Shown here one piece after another: positions 24,601 to 39,600 of a stretch of DNA of 64,000 nucleotides; position 1 is the stretch's first letter, and each line of letters opens with the position of its first letter. The notes under the pieces are model-generated. The model was given only the letters and a program-made list of their open reading frames with translations. It was not told the origin of the DNA and searched no databases. Source of the DNA: Pararge aegeria (taxonomy: Eukaryota; Arthropoda; Insecta; Lepidoptera; Nymphalidae). The DNA lies in contig NC_053180.1 of NCBI RefSeq assembly GCF_905163445.1, positions 15,001 through 79,000 of the forward strand. Reading direction: 5' to 3'. Both the position numbers and the translations under genes were made by a program.

Positions 24601-27600
24601 GTACTTTGTAGTGGTACGTTTTTTTTTTGTTTTTATTTTTTTTAAACGGAACCTAAGTGCCCGGCCGCAGGCCGGTCACCCGTCTTATTCATGTTCTAAC
24701 CTAACCTAACCTATCCAAACCTTTTAAAACTAGTTTGGATTCCTTTAGACCTAAGCCCACCGGCAACTACGACTAACTAAACACTGATCTAGCTATCTGG
24801 CTTTCATCAGTGCATCAACAGCAGCATAACTAGTATTAAAATAGTAATGAGTTTTTATTAATGCATATATTCACATTAAATCTTGAATCTAAAGTCTAAA
24901 GGAATCAAAACTAGATTTAGGTTAGGTTAGGTTAGAACATGTATATGAGGGGCACTTGGGTTCAGTTCAGTCAAAAATTATATATTATTTTTTACTATTA
25001 TTTATATTTGAATGAGAATGAAAAATAGCAATTATTTTGAATAGTTTTCAAAATGAGACAGACGGGTGTGGTAGGGTAAAATCTCCAATTTAAAGTTCCC
25101 TTATTGCGTATATGTTATGTGTGTTTGCATAGTACTTTACTATAATGGTAAGCGGTTCGTGTAACGACCTTGCGCGTCTATATTTAATAATTGTACTGGT
25201 ACTTGTATAGGATAATTATAAAAGTATAGTGTGTGCATCTAATCAACCACCACTGGCACCAGACCCTCAATGCCCTTAAATTTTACCTCGTTAAAATATT
25301 TGAAGTGTACTCATTCCGATTACGAGGCCTCGTAAGAGTCCCGTATCATTATTTTTCGTCACTACCTACCCCTACCTCCCCGTGCCGGGAGGGGGTAATT
25401 TGCGCGCCTGCTGCCTTCCTTGGATGTGGTAGCAGATTCTCAGGCTCCCTCACCGGAATCGAACCCTGATTCCCCGTTACCCGCGACAAACAATGGTAGT
25501 CGCAGAAACTCATTGCGATTACGAGACCTCGTATCCTTATTTTTCGTCACTACCTCCCCCCCGTGCGGGGTACAGTATTGATATGATATTAAAAAAATAC
25601 CATTAATAAATAATATAATAAAAGACCACCACTTTTATAGAGACATAACGCCACTGTGTGGCGCCGCCATCAGACTCCTTAGACTCGGTACTTTGTCGTC
25701 GCCGTCACCTTCGCACCTTCGCCCCATATAGTAGTGGCGCGGCGCGACGGGCCTAATGTGTTAGTGAAAAAAAAAAAAAAATTAAACTTATTGTTATTTT
25801 ACAATATCTTCTAATATATAAGCAAGAGTACTTTGTAGTGGTACGTTTTTTTTTTGTTTTTATTTTTTTTAAACGGAACCTAAGTGCCCGGCCGCAGGCC
25901 GGTCACCCGTCTTATTCATGTTCTAACCTAACCTAACCTATCCAAACCTTTTAAAACTAGTTTGGATTCCTTTAGACCTCAGCCCACCGGCAACTACGAC
26001 TAACTAAACACTGATCTAGCTATCTGGCTTTCATCAGTGCATCAACAGCAGCATAACTAGTATTAAAATAGTAATGAGTTTTTATTAATGCATATATTCA
26101 CATTAAATCTTGAATCTAAAGTCTAAAGGAATCAAAACTAGATTTAGGTTAGGTTAGGTTAGAACATGTATATGAGGGGCACTTGGGTTCAGTTCAGTCA
26201 AAAATTATATATTATTTTTTACTATTATTTATATTTGAATGAGAATGAAAAATAGCAATTATTTTGAATAGTTTTCAAAATGAGACAGACGGGTGTGGTA
26301 GGGTAAAATCTCCAATTTAAAGTTCCCTTATTGCGTATATGTTATGTGTGTTTGCATAGTACTTTACTATAATGGTAAGCGGTTCGTGTAACGACCTTGC
26401 GCGTCTATATTTAATAATTGTACTGGTACTTGTATAGGATAATTATAAAAGTATAGTGTGTGCATCTAATCAACCACCACTGGCACCAGACCCTCAATGC
26501 CCTTAAATTTTACCTCGTTAAAATATTTGAAGTGTACTCATTCCGATTACGAGGCCTCGTAAGAGTCCCGTATCATTATTTTTCGTCACTACCTACCCCT
26601 ACCTCCCCGTGCCGGGAGGGGGTAATTTGCGCGCCTGCTGCCTTCCTTGGATGTGGTAGCAGATTCTCAGGCTCCCTCACCGGAATCGAACCCTGATTCC
26701 CCGTTACCCGCGACAAACAATGGTAGTCGCAGAAACTCATTGCGATTACGAGACCTCGTATCCTTATTTTTCGTCACTACCTCCCCCCCGTGCGGGGTAC
26801 AGTATTGATATGATATTAAAAAAATACCATTAATAAATAATATAATAAAAGACCACCACTTTTATAGAGACATAACGCCACTGTGTGGCGCCGCCATCAG
26901 ACTCCTTAGACTCGGTACTTTGTCGTCGCCGTCACCTTCGCACCTTCGCCCCATATAGTAGTGGCGCGGCGCGACGGGCCTAATGTGTTAGTGAAAAAAA
27001 AAAAAAAATTAAACTTATTGTTATTTTACAATATCTTCTAATATATAAGCAAGAGTACTTTGTAGTGGTACGTTTTTTTTTTGTTTTTATTTTTTTTAAA
27101 CGGAACCTAAGTGCCCGGCCGCAGGCCGGTCACCCGTCTTATTCATGTTCTAACCTAACCTAACCTATCCAAACCTTTTAAAACTAGTTTGGATTCCTTT
27201 AGACCTCAGCCCACCGGCAACTACGACTAACTAAACACTGATCTAGCTATCTGGCTTTCATCAGTGCATCAACAGCAGCATAACTAGTATTAAAATAGTA
27301 ATGAGTTTTTATTAATGCATATATTCACATTAAATCTTGAATCTAAAGTCTAAAGGAATCAAAACTAGATTTAGGTTAGGTTAGGTTAGAACATGTATAT
27401 GAGGGGCACTTGGGTTCAGTTCAGTCAAAAATTATATATTATTTTTTACTATTATTTATATTTGAATGAGAATGAAAAATAGCAATTATTTTGAATAGTT
27501 TTCAAAATGAGACAGACGGGTGTGGTAGGGTAAAATCTCCAATTTAAAGTTCCCTTATTGCGTATATGTTATGTGTGTTTGCATAGTACTTTACTATAAT

Positions 27601-30600
27601 GGTAAGCGGTTCGTGTAACGACCTTGCGCGTCTATATTTAATAATTGTACTGGTACTTGTATAGGATAATTATAAAAGTATAGTGTGTGCATCTAATCAA
27701 CCACCACTGGCACCAGACCCTCAATGCCCTTAAATTTTACCTCGTTAAAATATTTGAAGTGTACTCATTCCGATTACGAGGCCTCGTAAGAGTCCCGTAT
27801 CATTATTTTTCGTCACTACCTACCCCTACCTCCCCGTGCCGGGAGGGGGTAATTTGCGCGCCTGCTGCCTTCCTTGGATGTGGTAGCAGATTCTCAGGCT
27901 CCCTCACCGGAATCGAACCCTGATTCCCCGTTACCCGCGACAAACAATGGTAGTCGCAGAAACTCATTGCGATTACGAGACCTCGTATCCTTATTTTTCG
28001 TCACTACCTCCCCCCCGTGCGGGGTACAGTATTGATATGATATTAAAAAAATACCATTAATAAATAATATAATAAAAGACCACCACTTTTATAGAGACAT
28101 AACGCCACTGTGTGGCGCCGCCATCAGACTCCTTAGACTCGGTACTTTGTCGTCGCCGTCACCTTCGCACCTTCGCCCCATATAGTAGTGGCGCGGCGCG
28201 ACGGGCCTAATGTGTTAGTGAAAAAAAAAAAAAAATTAAACTTATTGTTATTTTACAATATCTTCTAATATATAAGCAAGAGTACTTTGTAGTGGTACGT
28301 TTTTTTTTTGTTTTTATTTTTTTTAAACGGAACCTAAGTGCCCGGCCGCAGGCCGGACACCCGTCTTATTCATGTTCTAACCTAACCTAACCTATCCAAA
28401 CCTTTTAAAACTAGTTTGGATTCCTTTAGACCTAAGCCCACCGGCAACTACGACTAACTAAACACTGATCTAGCTATCTGGCTTTCATCAGTGCATCAAC
28501 AGCAGCATAACTAGTATTAAAATAGTAATGAGTTTTTATTAATGCATATATTCACATTAAATCTTGAATCTAAAGTCTAAAGGAATCAAAACTAGATTTA
28601 GGTTAGGTTAGGTTAGAACATGTATATGAGGGGCACTTGGGTTCAGTTCAGTCAAAAATTATATATTATTTTTTACTATTATTTATATTTGAATGAGAAT
28701 GAGAAATAGCAATTATTTTGAATAGTTTTCAAAATGAGACAGACGGGTGTGGTAGGGTAAAATCTCCAATTTAAAGTTCCCTTATTGCGTATATGTTATG
28801 TGTGTTTGCATAGTACTTTACTATAATGGTAAGCGGTTCGTGTAACGACCTTGCGCGTCTATATTTAATAATTGTACTGGTACTTGTATAGGATAATTAT
28901 AAAAGTATAGTGTGTGCATCTAATCAACCACCACTGGCACCAGACCCTCAATGCCCTTAAATTTTACCTCGTTAAAATATTTGAAGTGTACTCATTCCGA
29001 TTACGAGGCCTCGTAAGAGTCCCGTATCATTATTTTTCGTCACTACCTACCCCTACCTCCCCGTGCCGGGAGGGGGTAATTTGCGCGCCTGCTGCCTTCC
29101 TTGGATGTGGTAGCAGATTCTCAGGCTCCCTCACCGGAATCGAACCCTGATTCCCCGTTACCCGCGACAAACAATGGTAGTCGCAGAAACTCATTGCGAT
29201 TACGAGACCTCGTATCCTTATTTTTCGTCACTACCTCCCCCCCGTGCGGGGTACAGTATTGATATGATATTAAAAAAATACCATTAATAAATAATATAAT
29301 AAAAGACCACCACTTTTATAGAGACATAACGCCACTGTGTGGCGCCGCCATCAGACTCCTTAGACTCGGTACTTTGTCGTCGCCGTCACCTTCGCACCTT
29401 CGCCCCATATAGTAGTGGCGCGGCGCGACGGGCCTAATGTGTTAGTGAAAAAAAAAAAAAAATTAAACTTATTGTTATTTTACAATATCTTCTAATATAT
29501 AAGCAAGAGTACTTTGTAGTGGTACGTTTTTTTTTTGTTTTTATTTTTTTTAAACGGAACCTAAGTGCCCGGCCGCAGGCCGGTCACCCGTCTTATTCAT
29601 GTTCTAACCTAACCTAACCTATCCAAACCTTTTAAAACTAGTTTGGATTCCTTTAGACCTCAGCCCACCGGCAACTACGACTAACTAAACACTGATCTAG
29701 CTATCTGGCTTTCATCAGTGCATCAACAGCAGCATAACTAGTATTAAAATAGTAATGAGTTTTTATTAATGCATATATTCACATTAAATCTTGAATCTAA
29801 AGTCTAAAGGAATCAAAACTAGATTTAGGTTAGGTTAGGTTAGAACATGTATATGAGGGGCACTTGGGTTCAGTTCAGTCAAAAATTATATATTATTTTT
29901 TACTATTATTTATATTTGAATGAGAATGAAAAATAGCAATTATTTTGAATAGTTTTCAAAATGAGACAGACGGGTGTGGTAGGGTAAAATCTCCAATTTA
30001 AAGTTCCCTTATTGCGTATATGTTATGTGTGTTTGCATAGTACTTTACTATAATGGTAAGCGGTTCGTGTAACGACCTTGCGCGTCTATATTTAATAATT
30101 GTACTGGTACTTGTATAGGATAATTATAAAAGTATAGTGTGTGCATCTAATCAACCACCACTGGCACCAGACCCTCAATGCCCTTAAATTTTACCTCGTT
30201 AAAATATTTGAAGTGTACTCATTCCGATTACGAGGCCTCGTAAGAGTCCCGTATCATTATTTTTCGTCACTACCTACCCCTACCTCCCCGTGCCGGGAGG
30301 GGGTAATTTGCGCGCCTGCTGCCTTCCTTGGATGTGGTAGCAGATTCTCAGGCTCCCTCACCGGAATCGAACCCTGATTCCCCGTTACCCGCGACAAACA
30401 ATGGTAGTCGCAGAAACTCATTGCGATTACGAGACCTCGTATCCTTATTTTTCGTCACTACCTCCCCCCCGTGCGGGGTACAGTATTGATATGATATTAA
30501 AAAAATACCATTAATAAATAATATAATAAAAGACCACCACTTTTATAGAGACATAACGCCACTGTGTGGCGCCGCCATCAGACTCCTTAGACTCGGTACT

Positions 30601-33600
30601 TTGTCGTCGCCGTCACCTTCGCACCTTCGCCCCATATAGTAGTGGCGCGGCGCGACGGGCCTAATGTGTTAGTGAAAAAAAAAAAAAAATTAAACTTATT
30701 GTTATTTTACAATATCTTCTAATATATAAGCAAGAGTACTTTGTAGTGGTACGTTTTTTTTTTGTTTTTATTTTTTTTAAACGGAACCTAAGTGCCCGGC
30801 CGCAGGCCGGACACCCGTCTTATTCATGTTCTAACCTAACCTAACCTATCCAAACCTTTTAAAACTAGTTTGGATTCCTTTAGACCTAAGCCCACCGGCA
30901 ACTACGACTAACTAAACACTGATCTAGCTATCTGGCTTTCATCAGTGCATCAACAGCAGCATAACTAGTATTAAAATAGTAATGAGTTTTTATTAATGCA
31001 TATATTCACATTAAATCTTGAATCTAAAGTCTAAAGGAATCAAAACTAGATTTAGGTTAGGTTAGGTTAGAACATGTATATGAGGGGCACTTGGGTTCAG
31101 TTCAGTCAAAAATTATATATTATTTTTTACTATTATTTATATTTGAATGAGAATGAAAAATAGCAATTATTTTGAATAGTTTTCAAAATGAGACAGACGG
31201 GTGTGGTAGGGTAAAATCTCCAATTTAAAGTTCCCTTATTGCGTATATGTTATGTGTGTTTGCATAGTACTTTACTATAATGGTAAGCGGTTCGTGTAAC
31301 GACCTTGCGCGTCTATATTTAATAATTGTACTGGTACTTGTATAGGATAATTATAAAAGTATAGTGTGTGCATCTAATCAACCACCACTGGCACCAGACC
31401 CTCAATGCCCTTAAATTTTACCTCGTTAAAATATTTGAAGTGTACTCATTCCGATTACGAGGCCTCGTAAGAGTCCCGTATCATTATTTTTCGTCACTAC
31501 CTACCCCTACCTCCCCGTGCCGGGAGGGGGTAATTTGCGCGCCTGCTGCCTTCCTTGGATGTGGTAGCAGATTCTCAGGCTCCCTCACCGGAATCGAACC
31601 CTGATTCCCCGTTACCCGCGACAAACAATGGTAGTCGCAGAAACTCATTGCGATTACGAGACCTCGTATCCTTATTTTTCGTCACTACCTCCCCCCCGTG
31701 CGGGGTACAGTATTGATATGATATTAAAAAAATACCATTAATAAATAATATAATAAAAGACCACCACTTTTATAGAGACATAACGCCACTGTGTGGCGCC
31801 GCCATCAGACTCCTTAGACTCGGTACTTTGTCGTCGCCGTCACCTTCGCACCTTCGCCCCATATAGTAGTGGCGCGGCGCGACGGGCCTAATGTGTTAGT
31901 GAAAAAAAAAAAAAAATTAAACTTATTGTTATTTTACAATATCTTCTAATATATAAGCAAGAGTACTTTGTAGTGGTACGTTTTTTTTTTGTTTTTATTT
32001 TTTTTAAACGGAACCTAAGTGCCCGGCCGCAGGCCGGTCACCCGTCTTATTCATGTTCTAACCTAACCTAACCTATCCAAACCTTTTAAAACTAGTTTGG
32101 ATTCCTTTAGACCTAAGCCCACCGGCAACTACGACTAACTAAACACTGATCTAGCTATCTGGCTTTCATCAGTGCATCAACAGCAGCATAACTAGTATTA
32201 AAATAGTAATGAGTTTTTATTAATGCATATATTCACATTAAATCTTGAATCTAAAGTCTAAAGGAATCAAAACTAGATTTAGGTTAGGTTAGGTTAGAAC
32301 ATGTATATGAGGGGCACTTGGGTTCAGTTCAGTCAAAAATTATATATTATTTTTTACTATTATTTATATTTGAATGAGAATGAAAAATAGCAATTATTTT
32401 GAATAGTTTTCAAAATGAGACAGACGGGTGTGGTAGGGTAAAATCTCCAATTTAAAGTTCCCTTATTGCGTATATGTTATGTGTGTTTGCATAGTACTTT
32501 ACTATAATGGTAAGCGGTTCGTGTAACGACCTTGCGCGTCTATATTTAATAATTGTACTGGTACTTGTATAGGATAATTATAAAAGTATAGTGTGTGCAT
32601 CTAATCAACCACCACTGGCACCAGACCCTCAATGCCCTTAAATTTTACCTCGTTAAAATATTTGAAGTGTACTCATTCCGATTACGAGGCCTCGTAAGAG
32701 TCCCGTATCATTATTTTTCGTCACTACCTACCCCTACCTCCCCGTGCCGGGAGGGGGTAATTTGCGCGCCTGCTGCCTTCCTTGGATGTGGTAGCAGATT
32801 CTCAGGCTCCCTCACCGGAATCGAACCCTGATTCCCCGTTACCCGCGACAAACAATGGTAGTCGCAGAAACTCATTGCGATTACGAGACCTCGTATCCTT
32901 ATTTTTCGTCACTACCTCCCCCCCGTGCGGGGTACAGTATTGATATGATATTAAAAAAATACCATTAATAAATAATATAATAAAAGACCACCACTTTTAT
33001 AGAGACATAACGCCACTGTGTGGCGCCGCCATCAGACTCCTTAGACTCGGTACTTTGTCGTCGCCGTCACCTTCGCACCTTCGCCCCATATAGTAGTGGC
33101 GCGGCGCGACGGGCCTAATGTGTTAGTGAAAAAAAAAAAAAAATTAAACTTATTGTTATTTTACAATATCTTCTAATATATAAGCAAGAGTACTTTGTAG
33201 TGGTACGTTTTTTTTTTGTTTTTATTTTTTTTAAACGGAACCTAAGTGCCCGGCCGCAGGCCGGACACCCGTCTTATTCATGTTCTAACCTAACCTAACC
33301 TATCCAAACCTTTTAAAACTAGTTTGGATTCCTTTAGACCTCAGCCCACCGGCAACTACGACTAACTAAACACTGATCTAGCTATCTGGCTTTCATCAGT
33401 GCATCAACAGCAGCATAACTAGTATTAAAATAGTAATGAGTTTTTATTAATGCATATATTCACATTAAATCTTGAATCTAAAGTCTAAAGGAATCAAAAC
33501 TAGATTTAGGTTAGGTTAGGTTAGAACATGTATATGAGGGGCACTTGGGTTCAGTTCAGTCAAAAATTATATATTATTTTTTACTATTATTTATATTTGA

Positions 33601-36600
33601 ATGAGAATGAAAAATAGCAATTATTTTGAATAGTTTTCAAAATGAGACAGACGGGTGTGGTAGGGTAAAATCTCCAATTTAAAGTTCCCTTATTGCGTAT
33701 ATGTTATGTGTGTTTGCATAGTACTTTACTATAATGGTAAGCGGTTCGTGTAACGACCTTGCGCGTCTATATTTAATAATTGTACTGGTACTTGTATAGG
33801 ATAATTATAAAAGTATAGTGTGTGCATCTAATCAACCACCACTGGCACCAGACCCTCAATGCCCTTAAATTTTACCTCGTTAAAATATTTGAAGTGTACT
33901 CATTCCGATTACGAGGCCTCGTAAGAGTCCCGTATCATTATTTTTCGTCACTACCTACCCCTACCTCCCCGTGCCGGGAGGGGGTAATTTGCGCGCCTGC
34001 TGCCTTCCTTGGATGTGGTAGCAGATTCTCAGGCTCCCTCACCGGAATCGAACCCTGATTCCCCGTTACCCGCGACAAACAATGGTAGTCGCAGAAACTC
34101 ATTGCGATTACGAGACCTCGTATCCTTATTTTTCGTCACTACCTCCCCCCCGTGCGGGGTACAGTATTGATATGATATTAAAAAAATACCATTAATAAAT
34201 AATATAATAAAAGACCACCACTTTTATAGAGACATAACGCCACTGTGTGGCGCCGCCATCAGACTCCTTAGACTCGGTACTTTGTCGTCGCCGTCACCTT
34301 CGCACCTTCGCCCCATATAGTAGTGGCGCGGCGCGACGGGCCTAATGTGTTAGTGAAAAAAAAAAAAAAATTAAACTTATTGTTATTTTACAATATCTTC
34401 TAATATATAAGCAAGAGTACTTTGTAGTGGTACGTTTTTTTTTTGTTTTTATTTTTTTTAAACGGAACCTAAGTGCCCGGCCGCAGGCCGGACACCCGTC
34501 TTATTCATGTTCTAACCTAACCTAACCTATCCAAACCTTTTAAAACTAGTTTGGATTCCTTTAGACCTAAGCCCACCGGCAACTACGACTAACTAAACAC
34601 TGATCTAGCTATCTGGCTTTCATCAGTGCATCAACAGCAGCATAACTAGTATTAAAATAGTAATGAGTTTTTATTAATGCATATATTCACATTAAATCTT
34701 GAATCTAAAGTCTAAAGGAATCAAAACTAGATTTAGGTTAGGTTAGGTTAGAACATGTATATGAGGGGCACTTGGGTTCAGTTCAGTCAAAAATTATATA
34801 TTATTTTTTACTATTATTTTTATTTGAATGAGAATGAAAAATAGCAATTATTTTGAATAGTTTTCAAAATGAGACAGACGGGTGTGGTAGGGTAAAATCT
34901 CCAATTTAAAGTTCCCTTATTGCGTATATGTTATGTGTGTTTGCATAGTACTTTACTATAATGGTAAGCGGTTCGTGTAACGACCTTGCGCGTCTATATT
35001 TAATAATTGTACTGGTACTTGTATAGGATAATTATAAAAGTATAGTGTGTGCATCTAATCAACCACCACTGGCACCAGACCCTCAATGCCCTTAAATTTT
35101 ACCTCGTTAAAATATTTGAAGTGTACTCATTCCGATTACGAGGCCTCGTAAGAGTCCCGTATCATTATTTTTCGTCACTACCTACCCCTACCTCCCCGTG
35201 CCGGGAGGGGGTAATTTGCGCGCCTGCTGCCTTCCTTGGATGTGGTAGCAGATTCTCAGGCTCCCTCACCGGAATCGAACCCTGATTCCCCGTTACCCGC
35301 GACAAACAATGGTAGTCGCAGAAACTCATTGCGATTACGAGACCTCGTATCCTTATTTTTCGTCACTACCTCCCCCCCGTGCGGGGTACAGTATTGATAT
35401 GATATTAAAAAAATACCATTAATAAATAATATAATAAAAGACCACCACTTTTATAGAGACATAACGCCACTGTGTGGCGCCGCCATCAGACTCCTTAGAC
35501 TCGGTACTTTGTCGTCGCCGTCACCTTCGCACCTTCGCCCCATATAGTAGTGGCGCGGCGCGACGGGCCTAATGTGTTAGTGAAAAAAAAAAAAAAATTA
35601 AACTTATTGTTATTTTACAATATCTTCTAATATAAACAAGAGTACTTTGTAGTGGTACGTTTTTTTTTTGTTTTTATTTTTTTTAAACGGAACCTAAGTG
35701 CCCGGCCGCAGGCCGGACACCCGTCTTATTCATGTTCTAACCTAACCTAACCTATCCAAACCTTTTAAAACTAGTTTGGATTCCTTTAGACCTAAGCCCA
35801 CCGGCAACTACGACTAACTAAACACTGATCTAGCTATCTGGCTTTCATCAGTGCATCAACAGCAGCATAACTAGTATTAAAATAGTAATGAGTTTTTATT
35901 AATGCATATATTCACATTAAATCTTGAATCTAAAGTCTAAAGGAATCAAAACTAGATTTAGGTTAGGTTAGGTTAGAACATGTATATGAGGGGCACTTGG
36001 GTTCAGTTCAGTCAAAAATTATATATTATTTTTTACTATTATTTATATTTGAATGAGAATGAAAAATAGCAATTATTTTGAATAGTTTTCAAAATGAGAC
36101 AGACGGGTGTGGTAGGGTAAAATCTCCAATTTAAAGTTCCCTTATTGCGTATATGTTATGTGTGTTTGCATAGTACTTTACTATAATGGTAAGCGGTTCG
36201 TGTAACGACCTTGCGCGTCTATATTTAATAATTGTACTGGTACTTGTATAGGATAATTATAAAAGTATAGTGTGTGCATCTAATCAACCACCACTGGCAC
36301 CAGACCCTCAATGCCCTTAAATTTTACCTCGTTAAAATATTTGAAGTGTACTCATTCCGATTACGAGGCCTCGTAAGAGTCCCGTATCATTATTTTTCGT
36401 CACTACCTACCCCTACCTCCCCGTGCCGGGAGGGGGTAATTTGCGCGCCTGCTGCCTTCCTTGGATGTGGTAGCAGATTCTCAGGCTCCCTCACCGGAAT
36501 CGAACCCTGATTCCCCGTTACCCGCGACAAACAATGGTAGTCGCAGAAACTCATTGCGATTACGAGACCTCGTATCCTTATTTTTCGTCACTACCTCCCC

Positions 36601-39600
36601 CCCGTGCGGGGTACAGTATTGATATGATATTAAAAAAATACCATTAATAAATAATATAATAAAAGACCACCACTTTTATAGAGACATAACGCCACTGTGT
36701 GGCGCCGCCATCAGACTCCTTAGACTCGGTACTTTGTCGTCGCCGTCACCTTCGCACCTTCGCCCCATATAGTAGTGGCGCGGCGCGACGGGCCTAATGT
36801 GTTAGTGAAAAAAAAAAAAAAATTAAACTTATTGTTATTTTACAATATCTTCTAATATAAACAAGAGTACTTTGTAGTGGTACGTTTTTTTTTTGTTTTT
36901 ATTTTTTTTAAACGGAACCTAAGTGCCCGGCCGCAGGCCGGTCACCCGTCTTATTCATGTTCTAACCTAACCTAACCTATCCAAACCTTTTAAAACTAGT
37001 TTGGATTCCTTTAGACCTCAGCCCACCGGCAACTACGACTAACTAAACACTGATCTAGCTATCTGGCTTTCATCAGTGCATCAACAGCAGCATAACTAGT
37101 ATTAAAATAGTAATGAGTTTTTATTAATGCATATATTCACATTAAATCTTGAATCTAAAGTCTAAAGGAATCAAAACTAGATTTAGGTTAGGTTAGGTTA
37201 GAACATGTATATGAGGGGCACTTGGGTTCAGTTCAGTCAAAAATTATATATTATTTTTTACTATTATTTATATTTGAATGAGAATGAAAAATAGCAATTA
37301 TTTTGAATAGTTTTCAAAATGAGACAGACGGGTGTGGTAGGGTAAAATCTCCAATTTAAAGTTCCCTTATTGCGTATATGTTATGTGTGTTTGCATAGTA
37401 CTTTACTATAATGGTAAGCGGTTCGTGTAACGACCTTGCGCGTCTATATTTAATAATTGTACTGGTACTTGTATAGGATAATTATAAAAGTATAGTGTGT
37501 GCATCTAATCAACCACCACTGGCACCAGACCCTCAATGCCCTTAAATTTTACCTCGTTAAAATATTTGAAGTGTACTCATTCCGATTACGAGGCCTCGTA
37601 AGAGTCCCGTATCATTATTTTTCGTCACTACCTACCCCTACCTCCCCGTGCCGGGAGGGGGTAATTTGCGCGCCTGCTGCCTTCCTTGGATGTGGTAGCA
37701 GATTCTCAGGCTCCCTCACCGGAATCGAACCCTGATTCCCCGTTACCCGCGACAAACAATGGTAGTCGCAGAAACTCATTGCGATTACGAGACCTCGTAT
37801 CCTTATTTTTCGTCACTACCTCCCCCCCGTGCGGGGTACAGTATTGATATGATATTAAAAAAATACCATTAATAAATAATATAATAAAAGACCACCACTT
37901 TTATAGAGACATAACGCCACTGTGTGGCGCCGCCATCAGACTCCTTAGACTCGGTACTTTGTCGTCGCCGTCACCTTCGCACCTTCGCCCCATATAGTAG
38001 TGGCGCGGCGCGACGGGCCTAATGTGTTAGTGAAAAAAAAAAAAAAATTAAACTTATTGTTATTTTACAATATCTTCTAATATAAACAAGAGTACTTTGT
38101 AGTGGTACGTTTTTTTTTTGTTTTTATTTTTTTTAAACGGAACCTAAGTGCCCGGCCGCAGGCCGGACACCCGTCTTATTCATGTTCTAACCTAACCTAA
38201 CCTATCCAAACCTTTTAAAACTAGTTTGGATTCCTTTAGACCTAAGCCCACCGGCAACTACGACTAACTAAACACTGATCTAGCTATCTGGCTTTCATCA
38301 GTGCATCAACAGCAGCATAACTAGTATTAAAATAGTAATGAGTTTTTATTAATGCATATATTCACATTAAATCTTGAATCTAAAGTCTAAAGGAATCAAA
38401 ACTAGATTTAGGTTAGGTTAGGTTAGAACATGTATATGAGGGGCACTTGGGTTCAGTTCAGTCAAAAATTATATATTATTTTTTACTATTATTTATATTT
38501 GAATGAGAATGAAAAATAGCAATTATTTTGAATAGTTTTCAAAATGAGACAGACGGGTGTGGTAGGGTAAAATCTCCAATTTAAAGTTCCCTTATTGCGT
38601 ATATGTTATGTGTGTTTGCATAGTACTTTACTATAATGGTAAGCGGTTCGTGTAACGACCTTGCGCGTCTATATTTAATAATTGTACTGGTACTTGTATA
38701 GGATAATTATAAAAGTATAGTGTGTGCATCTAATCAACCACCACTGGCACCAGACCCTCAATGCCCTTAAATTTTACCTCGTTAAAATATTTGAAGTGTA
38801 CTCATTCCGATTACGAGGCCTCGTAAGAGTCCCGTATCATTATTTTTCGTCACTACCTACCCCTACCTCCCCGTGCCGGGAGGGGGTAATTTGCGCGCCT
38901 GCTGCCTTCCTTGGATGTGGTAGCAGATTCTCAGGCTCCCTCACCGGAATCGAACCCTGATTCCCCGTTACCCGCGACAAACAATGGTAGTCGCAGAAAC
39001 TCATTGCGATTACGAGACCTCGTATCCTTATTTTTCGTCACTACCTCCCCCCCGTGCGGGGTACAGTATTGATATGATATTAAAAAAATACCATTAATAA
39101 ATAATATAATAAAAGACCACCACTTTTATAGAGACATAACGCCACTGTGTGGCGCCGCCATCAGACTCCTTAGACTCGGTACTTTGTCGTCGCCGTCACC
39201 TTCGCACCTTCGCCCCATATAGTAGTGGCGCGGCGCGACGGGCCTAATGTGTTAGTGAAAAAAAAAAAAAAATTAAACTTATTGTTATTTTACAATATCT
39301 TCTAATATAAACAAGAGTACTTTGTAGTGGTACGTTTTTTTTTTGTTTTTATTTTTTTTAAACGGAACCTAAGTGCCCGGCCGCAGGCCGGACACCCGTC
39401 TTATTCATGTTCTAACCTAACCTAACCTATCCAAACCTTTTAAAACTAGTTTGGATTCCTTTAGACCTAAGCCCACCGGCAACTACGACTAACTAAACAC
39501 TGATCTAGCTATCTGGCTTTCATCAGTGCATCAACAGCAGCATAACTAGTATTAAAATAGTAATGAGTTTTTATTAATGCATATATTCACATTAAATCTT